Part shown: piece by piece, positions 26,561 through 34,650 of the stretch | Position numbering within the stretch: position 1 is the stretch's first letter | How the letters are laid out: the number at the start of each line of letters is the position of its first letter | Assembly: GCF_024733565.1 (NCBI RefSeq) | Contig: NZ_JANIOC010000007.1 | Location: 178,412-242,411, forward strand | Length of the DNA stretch: 64,000 bases | Source of the DNA: Rossellomorea sp. SC111 | Lineage (GTDB): Bacteria > Bacillota > Bacilli > Bacillales > Bacillaceae_B | Direction: 5' to 3' | The notes under the pieces: generated by a model | The model's database searches: none | What the model saw: the letters and a program-made list of their open reading frames with translations, nothing else | Told to the model about the DNA's origin: nothing | Position numbers and translations under genes: made by a program

Positions 26561-27869
26561 GGGGATCCTGCCGACTGGGCGGCTATTGGTCGTCTATGTA
26601 TGCTTTTCAGCTGTCCTTTTAGCGGGCACGCTCGTTGGGCTGTCATGGTCATGGATCTTTATATTGAATGCTTTGTTTCTTGCTTTGAGTCTCACTGACT
26701 TGACGTTCTCACCTTCTAAAAAGAGTGTTGAAGTGAAGAGGAGCATCCCTGACCAAATGGAAAGAGGTCTTGATTATACGGTCGAATTAACAATCCATAA
26801 CACATCGGATCGGAATATGTTGTATCGTCTTTTGGACGGCACACCACAAAATTTCCAAGCAACATTTCCACTTGAAGGGGAGCTTGCCGGTCATTCAATC
26901 GTAAAGCCCTCTTATGATGTTCTGACCCCTGTACGGGGGGATTATCAGTTAACCAGGCTCTATTTCCGCTACCGGAGCTCGCTTGGTTTATGGGAGAAAC
27001 AAATAACCGTTGAAACCATGGATAAGGTGAAAGTCATCCCAGATCTCACTGAAACGAGAAGGGTACTGGAAGATGCCCAGCGATTTTTACTGTATGAAGG
27101 GGTGAAAATCCGCAAGTTGCAGAGTGGGGCCGGTGAGTTTGCGAAGATCAGGAATTACGTGGTAGGGGATGATCCCAGAAAGATCAACTGGCGTCAGACA
27201 GCAAAGCTCAGAGAAGTGATGACGAATGAATATGAGCCTGAGCATGGGAAGTATATTACGATTCTCATTGACTGTGGCCGGATGATGGGGGCGGAGCTTA
27301 AGAAAGGGAATCGGCTGGAGAAGTCCCTTGAAGCAGCCCTGACCGTTACGGCGGCTGCCCTTCAGAATGGGGACTATGTATCGGTCCTCGCATTTAGTAA
27401 GAATGTGAAGGTGTACATTCCGCCTGCAAAGGGGATGGCCCATCTCCAGACCATCCTCCACCGCATTTATAACCTCGAGGTGGACGCGGCGGAATCCAAT
27501 TATGCGGCCGTCCTTCACTATGTCCAGACGGTCCAGAAGAAACGGAGTCTGTTGTTATTATTCAGCGATATCCACACATTTCTCCATGAAGATAATGCTC
27601 TATATTATTTGCAGCGCCTGCGCAGGCAGCATCTCTTCTTAATGATCGGGATAGAGGATGACATGTTGGTGAAGAGGATAAAGTCTGAGCCGGTTGATGA
27701 GATACAGGCGATGATGAAGAGTATGGCCCAGAAACAGATGCTCGTCAAAAAGAAGGAGAAGTCCAAGTGGGAAAAACAGGGCCTCCTGATGGTGGAGGCC
27801 CGTGAAGAGAAACTGGCAACGATGGCTGTTTCCTCCTATATTGATTTGATGAATCGCGGATTAGTGTAG
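26535..27869 (+). CDS. DUF58-domain protein, partner of MoxR
   Basis: About 444 residues. I chose TTG 26535 because AGGAG lies just upstream; TTG 26511 is an alternative, and both overlap the end of the MoxR gene. Two membrane helices (about 12-55), a beta-sandwich-like extracytoplasmic segment, then the DUF58 core with the signature GDDPRKINWRQTAK and a vWA-like half (ITILIDCGRMMG, SLLLLFSDIH). In MoxR systems this protein is thought to receive or present the client. It converges with the SpoIIM-like gene, overlapping its end by 9 bases. Confidence 0.85.
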   Translation: MGRLLFQDKGILPTGRLLVVYVCFSAVLLAGTLVGLSWSWIFILNALFLALSLTDLTFSPSKKSVEVKRSIPDQMERGLDYTVELTIHNTSDRNMLYRLLDGTPQNFQATFPLEGELAGHSIVKPSYDVLTPVRGDYQLTRLYFRYRSSLGLWEKQITVETMDKVKVIPDLTETRRVLEDAQRFLLYEGVKIRKLQSGAGEFAKIRNYVVGDDPRKINWRQTAKLREVMTNEYEPEHGKYITILIDCGRMMGAELKKGNRLEKSLEAALTVTAAALQNGDYVSVLAFSKNVKVYIPPAKGMAHLQTILHRIYNLEVDAAESNYAAVLHYVQTVQKKRSLLLLFSDIHTFLHEDNALYYLQRLRRQHLFLMIGIEDDMLVKRIKSEPVDEIQAMMKSMAQKQMLVKKKEKSKWEKQGLLMVEAREEKLATMAVSSYIDLMNRGLV

Positions 27870-28817
27870 CCTGCTGAGTCGGACCTTGCCGATGGCCATA
27901 TAGAGAATCAGTCCAACAACGGTCAACAGAGCGACCATGTACTTGGCAGGAAGTGAGATCGCGGCCGGAGTGATGAAGCCTTCGATGATCCCGGCGATGA
28001 CAAATAGCGGGATCGTACCGAGGAGGAGCTGGACGGATCGTTTCGCCTGCTCCTTCAATTGATATCCCCGTGTGAAGCGTCCGGGTACGAAAAGCTTATA
28101 ACCCATCAACAATCCCGCACCACCGGCTATGAAAATGGCCGTAAGCTCAATCATGCCGTGGGGTACGATATACGCCCAGAATTCGTAACTCATTCCCTGA
28201 TGCCAGAAGACGGCGGCAAGGGCACCGACAATGATGCCGTTATATACAAGCATATACATCGTCAATAAACCGAATGTGACTCCGCCTGCAAAAGCAAGGA
28301 AGGCCACTTTGATATTATTGGTCATGATCGCAGCCGACATGATGGAAGAATTCACCTCACCGTCACTTTTCCCCAGATTCCCGGGATCCACCCCCTGAGA
28401 CATTTCAGGGGGAAGGATGGAATAAAGGTGGAGGGGATCATTCATAACGGAGAGAAAAGCACCCAGGGCACCGACCGTAAACAATACCATTGCCAGGACA
28501 ACGAATTTCCATTGATCGAGAAGGAGACCGATAAACGTCGTGGAGAAAAAATGCCGAATTTGCTTTCCACTCGTGATCTGATCTTTATAAAAGAGATTAT
28601 GAGATTTCGACACGAGTCCGTTTAAATAACCCGTCACTTCTTCTTCGGGAAAATAGGTCTGGCTGTAAGACAAATTCTGGGCAGCCTTTTGATAGAGGCG
28701 ATTGAACTGATCGATGGACGTTCCCGTCATATTCTTTCTTTTTCGCAACGTTCCGAGGAGATCTTCAAGAGCCTTCCAATCATCCCGGTGCTGTTTGACA
28801 AACTGCTTCACTTTCAT
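27861..28817 (-). CDS. SpoIIM-like (DUF95) membrane protein
   Basis: 318 residues with a 100-residue cytosolic N-terminus (MKVKQFVKQHRDDWKALEDLL, FNRLYQKAAQNLSYSQTYFP) followed by about six membrane helices. It carries the DUF95 features seen in stage II sporulation protein M relatives (NNIKVAFLAFAGGVTFGLLTMYMLVYNG, FWAYIVPHGMIELTAIFIAGGAGLLMG). Classic SpoIIM is about 215 residues and acts with SpoIID/P; this longer form belongs to the vegetative group found next to RDD, MoxR and DUF58 genes, as here. Function not established. Confidence 0.8.
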   Translation of the reverse strand: MKVKQFVKQHRDDWKALEDLLGTLRKRKNMTGTSIDQFNRLYQKAAQNLSYSQTYFPEEEVTGYLNGLVSKSHNLFYKDQITSGKQIRHFFSTTFIGLLLDQWKFVVLAMVLFTVGALGAFLSVMNDPLHLYSILPPEMSQGVDPGNLGKSDGEVNSSIMSAAIMTNNIKVAFLAFAGGVTFGLLTMYMLVYNGIIVGALAAVFWHQGMSYEFWAYIVPHGMIELTAIFIAGGAGLLMGYKLFVPGRFTRGYQLKEQAKRSVQLLLGTIPLFVIAGIIEGFITPAAISLPAKYMVALLTVVGLILYMAIGKVRLSRLH

Positions 28818-28921
28818 TGTGACACCTACTCGTTCATTTGATTTCTTATCTCTTATTATAGTAAGTTTAGAAAAAAATAGAAACCATTAAAGGTAAATTC
28901 AACCAAAAGGAGGGAATGGAT

Positions 28922-29725
28922 ATGCATGAAGAACAGGTCGATATCAGGACGCCCGAATTCGTTTCCCTGAAATTTCAGCCGGCGGGCCTGGGCAGCCGTG
29001 CCGCAGCCCTTATGATCGATCAAATCATCTTGACCATCATTAACATTTCGATTGTGGTGCTCCTGTTTTTCGCCATCGCAGACGATAACCTGAAAATAAA
29101 TATGTTCGATTTCAACTCAGTTCTCCTCGGGTTCTTCTTGATCACCATCTTCGTCATTAACTGGGGATATTTCTTCGTCCTGGAGTACTTCTGGGGAGGG
29201 AAAACAGTGGGCAAACGGCTGTTGGGCATCCGTGTTATACAGGAGAATGGCCACAGTGTGACACTTTTATCCTGCTTCATCCGGAATCTGATGAGAATCA
29301 TCGACATGCTTCCCGTCTCCTATTTTCTCGGGATGATCATGATCTTCCTTCATTCAAAGCATAAACGGTTGGGGGACATCGTGGCAGGAACCATCGTCGT
29401 ACACGAACGACGGGTGAAAGGGAAGAAGAAAGAGAAGGCCATCGAAAAAGAAATCCGGGAACGTGGTCTTAGACAAGAAGATCTGTCAGTCGAAGAATGG
29501 ACGTTGAAGCAGCTCGGTACAAAAGAGTGGAATCTGGTCAGAACGTACGCGAACCGGTTCCTGCAATTGCCCCTTGCAAAGCGGAATCATTTAAGCAAAC
29601 AATTGGCCGATATCCTGTTCCCGAAACTTGGAATCGATATGGATGGGATGACCTATGAAGAACTTGAAAACAACCTTCTCCTTCTGTATTTGGTAATGAG
29701 GGAGGATTGGGAAATTGAATTGTAA
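28922..29725 (+). CDS. RDD-family membrane protein
   Basis: 267 residues from the ATG at 28922; AAAGGAGGG lies 7 bases upstream, whereas the ATG at 28916 would be too close. The RDD signature is visible: GLGSRAAALMIDQIILTII, the R-D pair, and GGKTVGKRLLGIRVIQENG. About three to four membrane helices in the first 150 residues, then a charged cytosolic tail with an unusual helical domain (LSVEEWTLKQLGTKEWNLVRTYANRFLQLP). Divergent from the SpoIIM-like gene; both belong to the MoxR/DUF58 neighbourhood. Some RDD proteins exchange Na+ for protons; whether this one transports is unknown. Confidence 0.8.
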   Translation: MHEEQVDIRTPEFVSLKFQPAGLGSRAAALMIDQIILTIINISIVVLLFFAIADDNLKINMFDFNSVLLGFFLITIFVINWGYFFVLEYFWGGKTVGKRLLGIRVIQENGHSVTLLSCFIRNLMRIIDMLPVSYFLGMIMIFLHSKHKRLGDIVAGTIVVHERRVKGKKKEKAIEKEIRERGLRQEDLSVEEWTLKQLGTKEWNLVRTYANRFLQLPLAKRNHLSKQLADILFPKLGIDMDGMTYEELENNLLLLYLVMREDWEIEL

Positions 29726-29758
29726 ACAGCAGAGTCTGAAGAGGACTTTGCTGTTTTT
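29724..29758 (+). terminator. RDD gene terminator
   Basis: AAACAGCAGAGTC pairs with GACTTTGCTGTTT (one G-T), followed by TTT, overlapping the stop codon. Confidence 0.75.
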
Positions 29759-30006
29759 TGTGAGTCTTTATACCTATATAAGATTCTTTCCTTTTAACTA
29801 AAGGTTTTTCTTCATATAGACCAAATATATTAGTAAATAAAGTAAAACTAGTAGGGATATAGAGGCGGTAGTTTACACTGCATCTACAAAATTTACAAAA
29901 TGGTTAGAAAAATCATGTCCATCCTCCCCTTACATTACAAAATGCGACAAAATATACTTGTACTGTAATCATTTTAATATATATGCATTCTGAAAGGGGA
30001 AAGGGT

Positions 30007-31965
30007 ATGAGGACAAAAAAGGTATCATTATCGATTATCAGTATCCTGTTTATACTGACGGGAGGATGGATTCAGCCACAGAGTGGAAATAAGAGCGTAG
30101 AAGCAGCCACGCAGACAGCCGTCATTAATGAAGTTGCCTGGATGGGAACGACGGGTTCTTATAATAATGAATGGATGGAACTGCACAATCCGACTGCATC
30201 TGATTTATCCTTGGACGGATGGGTGCTTGAAGCCCAGGATGGTTCACCGAGCATTACCTTAAGCGGAACAGTCGCAGCACAGGACTATTTTTTGCTGGAA
30301 AGAACGAGCGACAGCACGATTTCAACCGTTCCAGCTGATCAAGTATATACAGGAAGCCTTGGGAATTCCGATGAAACCCTGTACTTGAAGGATGCGTCAG
30401 GTACCATCATCGACGTAGTAAATGGATGGTATGCAGGCGACAATACGACGAAAGCGACGATGTCGAGGGTCGATCCAACTGTCAATGGTACTGTTTCAAC
30501 GAATTGGAGTACGGCAACCATATCATACGAAGGTGGATTCGGGACACCTAAAGCGGCTAATGCCGCAGCACCGACGGGTAATGGGAGCGAATCCATTACC
30601 AATGTGAGCGAAGAGCTTGGTGCCATCAATGTCTATTTTAATAAAAGCGCATCCACTCAATACGCCATGCCTGGAAATGAAGCAAACTACCATGTCAATC
30701 TCGAGGATCGATTATTGAAGCGGCTGAATGAAGCGGCTACATCCATTGATTTTGCCACGTATGAAATTAATCTGCCACGGGTGGTCGAAACGTTAATGGA
30801 AAAAGCTGCTCAAGGGGTGGATGTACGAATCCTGGCAGACGCGAAGGACGGAACTGATCCCCACTACGCAGAACGCTATGAAACGATGCGTTTAAACTTG
30901 GAGAAGCTTGTCCGAGGTAAGGATGGGGTTGTCGGGACAGGGGACGACGCCCATATTTTATCGGATTCTCCCATGTTTGTTGTAGAAGATGCAAGGAAGC
31001 GCGCGGCATTTAATTTACCAGCAAGCTACAATGATTTCCCGCAGCGGAACGTGACAGTCGGAAACACGGCTACAACAGGCTATATGTTTGTTGAAGGAGA
31101 ATGGAAAGCCGCGGACAGCTATTATTCTCCCGGCAATCAGATGCATAACAAATTTGCTGTCATAGATGGGAAATGGGTCTTCACGGGCAGCTGGAACTTT
31201 ACGGTTACAGGACTCTATGGAACGGAAGAAAACATGGAACAAGGAATCCTTGACGGAAATCAGCAGCATGTCGTAGAAGTCCATTCCCCTGAGCTTGCCT
31301 CTATTTATAAAACCGAATTTGAAGAAATGTGGGGAAGCGGGACGACGACGCCAAATAATGCAGTTTCCAATTTCAGTACACGGAAAATCGATAATACGCC
31401 CCATACCCTTACAATCGGTGGAGATACGGTCGAAATATATTTCTCCTCCGGGGATGACGCTGTTGGACGCATGAGGGAACTCGTGAAAACGGAAGCGGAC
31501 AAAAACGCCTACTTCACCATTTTCGCCTGGAGCGATCAGGCATTGGTGGACGAGTTGAAGAACAAATGGGAAGGAAGCTATGTGGATAATCAGGGAACGC
31601 TGACAGGTTTTGAGGTAAAAGGCGTATTCGATCCGAGCTTCTGGAATCAATGGTGGTCGGCGAGCATCGAAATGACGGGAAGAACGGCCACCCAAACGAG
31701 TACGAATAATCCGAATACACGTTGGGCGAATCCTGCACCGGTGTACGCTGCCAATGAGAGCCGCAAGCTTCATGCCAAAACGATGCTCATCGACGCGGAT
31801 ACAAACAGTGATCCAACGGTCATTGTGGGGTCGACCAACTGGAGTGAAAACGGAAATAATGTAAATGATGAAAATATGCTCATCATCCATGACGATAGCA
31901 TCACGAATCAATTCCTGCAGGAGTTCAATGCGAGATACGCGAACGCCGGCGGAATGCTTCAGTAA
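30007..31965 (+). CDS. Secreted lamin-tail-domain phospholipase D-like protein
   Basis: 652 residues from the ATG at 30007 behind AAAGGGGAAAGG. An N-terminal signal peptide (about 1-34, cleavage near VEA-AT) is followed by a lamin-tail domain (37-160; VINEVAWMG, NEWMELHNPT, LDGWVLE). Two phospholipase-D HKD motifs follow: HNKFAVID with His380/Lys382/Asp387, and HAKTMLID with His589/Lys591/Asp596. LTD plus PLD modules are typical of secreted nucleases or phospholipases; the LTD probably binds the substrate. Which phosphodiester it cuts is not clear from sequence. No wall anchor, so probably released. Confidence 0.8.
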   Translation: MRTKKVSLSIISILFILTGGWIQPQSGNKSVEAATQTAVINEVAWMGTTGSYNNEWMELHNPTASDLSLDGWVLEAQDGSPSITLSGTVAAQDYFLLERTSDSTISTVPADQVYTGSLGNSDETLYLKDASGTIIDVVNGWYAGDNTTKATMSRVDPTVNGTVSTNWSTATISYEGGFGTPKAANAAAPTGNGSESITNVSEELGAINVYFNKSASTQYAMPGNEANYHVNLEDRLLKRLNEAATSIDFATYEINLPRVVETLMEKAAQGVDVRILADAKDGTDPHYAERYETMRLNLEKLVRGKDGVVGTGDDAHILSDSPMFVVEDARKRAAFNLPASYNDFPQRNVTVGNTATTGYMFVEGEWKAADSYYSPGNQMHNKFAVIDGKWVFTGSWNFTVTGLYGTEENMEQGILDGNQQHVVEVHSPELASIYKTEFEEMWGSGTTTPNNAVSNFSTRKIDNTPHTLTIGGDTVEIYFSSGDDAVGRMRELVKTEADKNAYFTIFAWSDQALVDELKNKWEGSYVDNQGTLTGFEVKGVFDPSFWNQWWSASIEMTGRTATQTSTNNPNTRWANPAPVYAANESRKLHAKTMLIDADTNSDPTVIVGSTNWSENGNNVNDENMLIIHDDSITNQFLQEFNARYANAGGMLQ

Positions 31966-31972
31966 AACATAA

Positions 31973-32010
31973 AAAAAGGATGGTTCTCATGTCGAGAACC
32001 ATCCTTTTTA
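31973..32010. terminator. Bidirectional terminator after the PLD-like gene
   Basis: Perfect stem AAAAAGGATGGTTCTC with GAGAACCATCCTTTTT around loop ATGTC. It also lies just past the stop of the convergent small membrane protein. Confidence 0.88.
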
Positions 32011-32015
32011 CTTGG

Positions 32016-32303
32016 TCATTCCATCCCGGGTGCCTTCTGAATTTCAAAGATAAGGACAATTGCAGTGATTGCATGGGCAATCAATCGGATAATCGGGAAG
32101 AAGTTCAGGAAGGAAGCAAGGATTCCGAGGATGCTTCCGAGAATCGGCTGATCTTCCGACCTGGAAATGTATAATACGCTCGCATGCCACAGGGCTATTA
32201 GACAGAGTAGAAAAGGTATCGATTCTCCGGCGATATTACCAAAGATGGGGACAGCCAAAAATAATTCAATTGAAAAGGACAACCATTTTATACGTGAAAG
32301 CAC
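32016..32303 (-). CDS. Small conserved three-helix membrane protein
   Basis: 95 residues from GTG 32303, placed by the AAGGAGGTG ribosome site; GTG 32309 is too close to it. Three hydrophobic segments separated by short charged loops (LSRIKWLSFSIELFLAVPIFG, IPFLLCLIALWHASVLYIS, GILASFLNFFPIIRLIAHAITAIVLIF). It resembles an unnamed family of Bacillus membrane proteins with the same three-segment pattern. No function can be given. Confidence 0.65.
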   Translation of the reverse strand: MLSRIKWLSFSIELFLAVPIFGNIAGESIPFLLCLIALWHASVLYISRSEDQPILGSILGILASFLNFFPIIRLIAHAITAIVLIFEIQKAPGME

Positions 32304-32456
32304 GGACACACACCTCCTTATCTCAGTGTATGAACGTTAGGGGGACTTGTGCCTGTTTGATTGGATGATTTGTTTTAGATTCGGTTGCTGGGGAGGGGGA
32401 GATATAGTGGGAATCTTGTAGATGAAAACAGAGAAGGGCAGATACTTTTATCCCAC

Positions 32457-32488
32457 AAAAAAACCACCGTCCAGATGAAAGACGGTGG
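32457..32488 (-). terminator. Terminator of the VLRF1 gene
   Basis: On the minus strand CCACCGTC and GACGGTGG (32464-32471 with 32481-32488) form the stem, followed by seven Ts. Confidence 0.8.
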
Positions 32489-32497
32489 ACACTGTGG

Positions 32498-33298
32498 TTA
32501 TGCCAGGATTTTCTCCACAACTTTATGCTCATTTTCATTCAATAAATTTTTTCCGATGGTTTCATGAACTTCTTTATTCATGCTTTCTTCCAACACAGCA
32601 GCTTCTTCCTTATCTCCAACAAGAACAATTCGCTCCCATTTTTCATCGGCTGCTTTTTTGTCGAGGATGCTGCCGAGACTTTTCCACCAGCGCTGTTGAT
32701 TGGCTTTCAAACGATTTTCGTATTCCTCCTGCTGGTTGGCTTTTCCACCGCCGCTTCCCATGCTTACATCTGCATGGTGTGGTCCTTCATGCTTACGCCA
32801 GTCGTCGGTTTCCAAATCGAATTCCAAGAATTCGCTGGACTGAATTTCCCCGAATGCAGCAGTGAGGATTTTGATTTGATTTTGCTGAAGAAGCACGAGA
32901 CCCGTATGAGGATGTTCTTTATGCAGAGCCTTCAATTGGTCGAGATGAGGATTCTCCTCCCAGTAGAAATTCGTTTCAACAGGCACCTGAAGTTCGAACG
33001 TTTCCCAAATCCCACTGTCCGCTGAAGCGAAAATGATGAAACTCCGAGGCAGTTCACGTTCCAGGCTGTGCACATAGTTCTCCACTTTCGGACGGATGGT
33101 TTGGAGTCTTTCTTTTTCCTCCGGAGCGCTTTCAAGATATTCTTCGAGTCGGTTGAATCCATTCTTGAGGGCGATCTTCCACTCCCCACCCTGCTGATCA
33201 GGGTCGCTGCGGTCGGTATTTAAGTAGATCGTCAATAATTTGTCCGGCTTCTGTAAGTATAAATTTTCCAACACACTTATGGTTTTCTTTAAAGACAT
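32498..33298 (-). CDS. VLRF1-type release-factor-like protein (aeRF1 superfamily)
   Basis: 266 residues from the ATG at 33298, preceded by AAGGAGGAG; a longer frame lacks a ribosome site. The overall pattern (LLTIYLNTDRSD near the start, a central beta-rich region, and the Gly-rich loop GSGGGKANQQ at 181-190 followed by a long helix EEYENRLKANQQRWWKSL) fits the bacterial aeRF1/Vms1-like VLRF1 family. In eukaryotic Vms1 the comparable loop with a catalytic Gln releases nascent chains from tRNA on stalled ribosomes. I infer a peptidyl-tRNA-handling role in ribosome rescue; the family is little studied in Bacilli. Confidence 0.68.
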   Translation of the reverse strand: MSLKKTISVLENLYLQKPDKLLTIYLNTDRSDPDQQGGEWKIALKNGFNRLEEYLESAPEEKERLQTIRPKVENYVHSLERELPRSFIIFASADSGIWETFELQVPVETNFYWEENPHLDQLKALHKEHPHTGLVLLQQNQIKILTAAFGEIQSSEFLEFDLETDDWRKHEGPHHADVSMGSGGGKANQQEEYENRLKANQQRWWKSLGSILDKKAADEKWERIVLVGDKEEAAVLEESMNKEVHETIGKNLLNENEHKVVEKILA

Positions 33299-33552
33299 GG
33301 AACTCCTCCTTATCGAATGCTTACTTTTCATATAAACGGTTGAGGATGTGTTTAAACACTATTTTGTAAAAAAAGGGAATTGTTTAGATATTTTGGGTGG
33401 AATTTTAATTGGATCCAATAAGAAGGGGAGAATGCACGATCAATAGAGTGGCAAACTGTCTTGCTGGATAGGAAGTATTCATGCGTCTCACTTTTAGAGG
33501 AAATGAAATAGGATGAATTTCGAATAGGGACAGATTAGGAGAAATAATTGTA

Positions 33553-33576
33553 AACAACCAGCAGGAGCTGGTTGTT
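33553..33576. terminator. Hairpin after the second RDD gene
   Basis: AACAACCAGC pairs with GCTGGTTGTT around AGGA; T run on the plus strand, weaker on the minus strand that serves the RDD gene. Confidence 0.6.
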
Positions 33577-33579
33577 TTT

Positions 33580-34014
33580 TTACATGGTTACCTGTTTCAA
33601 ACTTTCCTCAGGAGTCATTTTAGTCACATAGGTCCCTGCCACAAAGTCGTGAATTGCACGCTTATCATCTCGGAATATGACGAAAAATGCACTGAGAAGG
33701 GCACCGAAACCAAACGTAATCAGATAAAACACTCCGGTCACTACATTTCGCATCAACATATTCCCTATATGTATATTGCTGCCATCTTTTTTCACAATTC
33801 GTATGCCCATGGTCTTTTTTCCTACGTCGTACCCTTTCCAGAAGACAGGTGTTAATAAGAAGTAGAGGAACATGATGAAGGAAATGATGGGGTCGTCAGG
33901 GTTTAATTCATCCGTTACAACGCCAAATAGTACTAGGAGAGGGACGTTGATGAATAATCCATTGGCAAGTCCTGCTCCAAGTCGTGTCCAAAAGCCAGCA
34001 GGTTGATTGATCAT
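33580..34014 (-). CDS. RDD-family membrane protein (short form)
   Basis: 144 residues from the ATG at 34014, chosen for its AAAGGAG. Three membrane helices. RDD hallmarks: GFWTRLGAGLANGLFINVPLLVLFG near the start, KKTMGIRIVKKDG, and a C-terminal HDFVAGTYV. The first position of the family's R-D-D trio is Arg (TRLGAG), but the usual Asp in helix 1 is replaced (LANGL), so transport function may differ. Second RDD protein in the window, unrelated in context to the one at 28.9 kb. Confidence 0.75.
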   Translation of the reverse strand: MINQPAGFWTRLGAGLANGLFINVPLLVLFGVVTDELNPDDPIISFIMFLYFLLTPVFWKGYDVGKKTMGIRIVKKDGSNIHIGNMLMRNVVTGVFYLITFGFGALLSAFFVIFRDDKRAIHDFVAGTYVTKMTPEESLKQVTM

Positions 34015-34177
34015 AGCAAAGGCTCCTTTCAGCAATGTTATATAAGAATTGTAGCATAGTTCGAAAGAGTCAATGTGTGAAAATCCCTTATTTCTGTAAG
34101 ATATCAGATAAATCATGTTTTATGTTCTTTACACCGGGTAAATATGTACTAAATAACATTCGACGGGAGAGAAAATG

Positions 34178-34411
34178 ATGAGCTATATTAACCAGGGTAG
34201 AGAGCGTATTCAATTTGATCGGAAGGGAAAGACCAAGGATTTACATATACTGGAGTGTACGCATTGTTCGAATGAGTTCCGTTCGACGATGAATGTAAAC
34301 CAGATAGAGTGCTCGAATTGCTCTACAGCGACCAATCCTAAAATGGACCTGTCCCTGTTTAAAGTCATCGGCGTTATTGAAAATCTACAAGGGAGTGAAG
34401 TACGTTGCTAA
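34178..34411 (+). CDS. Small zinc-ribbon protein
   Basis: 77 residues from the second of two adjacent ATGs; GGGAGAG lies upstream. Two CxxC pairs (ECTHCSNEF and ECSNCSTAT) about 18 residues apart form a zinc ribbon; the flanks are basic at the start and hydrophobic near the end (LSLFKVIGVIENL). Its end overlaps a tiny membrane-peptide gene, so the two are probably co-translated. I do not recognise a named family. Confidence 0.6.
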   Translation: MSYINQGRERIQFDRKGKTKDLHILECTHCSNEFRSTMNVNQIECSNCSTATNPKMDLSLFKVIGVIENLQGSEVRC

Positions 34412-34527
34412 ATAAAGATAAAATGGCTGATTTGAAAATGGATTTTAACGATATTCTTTGGATGAGTTCAGGTGTTGCTATCATTCTATTATTAATTGCT
34501 TTAGCGAATTTCTTTATCCTCTCATAA
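34405..34527 (+). CDS. 40-residue membrane microprotein
   Basis: Starts at a TTG that overlaps the preceding stop by seven bases, with GGGAGTG upstream. A charged N-terminus (MLNKDKMADLKMDFNDILWM) leads into one membrane helix (SSGVAIILLLIALANFFIL) that ends the protein. Translational coupling with the zinc-ribbon gene supports it being real. ATG 34423 is a possible alternative start. Function unknown. Confidence 0.5.
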   Translation: MLNKDKMADLKMDFNDILWMSSGVAIILLLIALANFFILS

Positions 34528-34549
34528 GACTTTCAAATACCGCATATTA

Positions 34550-34578
34550 AAAAGTCCTGAACAAGCTCAGGGCTTTTT
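34550..34578 (+). terminator. Terminator of the zinc-ribbon/microprotein pair
   Basis: AAAAGTCCTGA pairs with TCAGGGCTTTT (one G-T pair), followed by TT. Confidence 0.75.
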
Positions 34579-34602
34579 TTGTTGGAGAAATATATCAAGA
34601 TA

Positions 34603-34643
34603 AAAAGCCTGACCGCTATCACCTTGATAGCGGTCAGGCTTTT
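34603..34643. terminator. aldA terminator
   Basis: Perfect 19-bp stem (34603-34621 with 34625-34643), 3-base loop. On the minus strand it follows the aldA stop and ends in TTTTTATC. Confidence 0.88.
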
Positions 34644-34650
34644 CGTTCTA

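Noticed and set aside
31015..31911. A 298-codon open frame on the minus strand opposite the phospholipase D-like gene
   Set aside because: It lies fully inside a well-supported gene on the other strand, has no ribosome site, and its product has no recognisable pattern.
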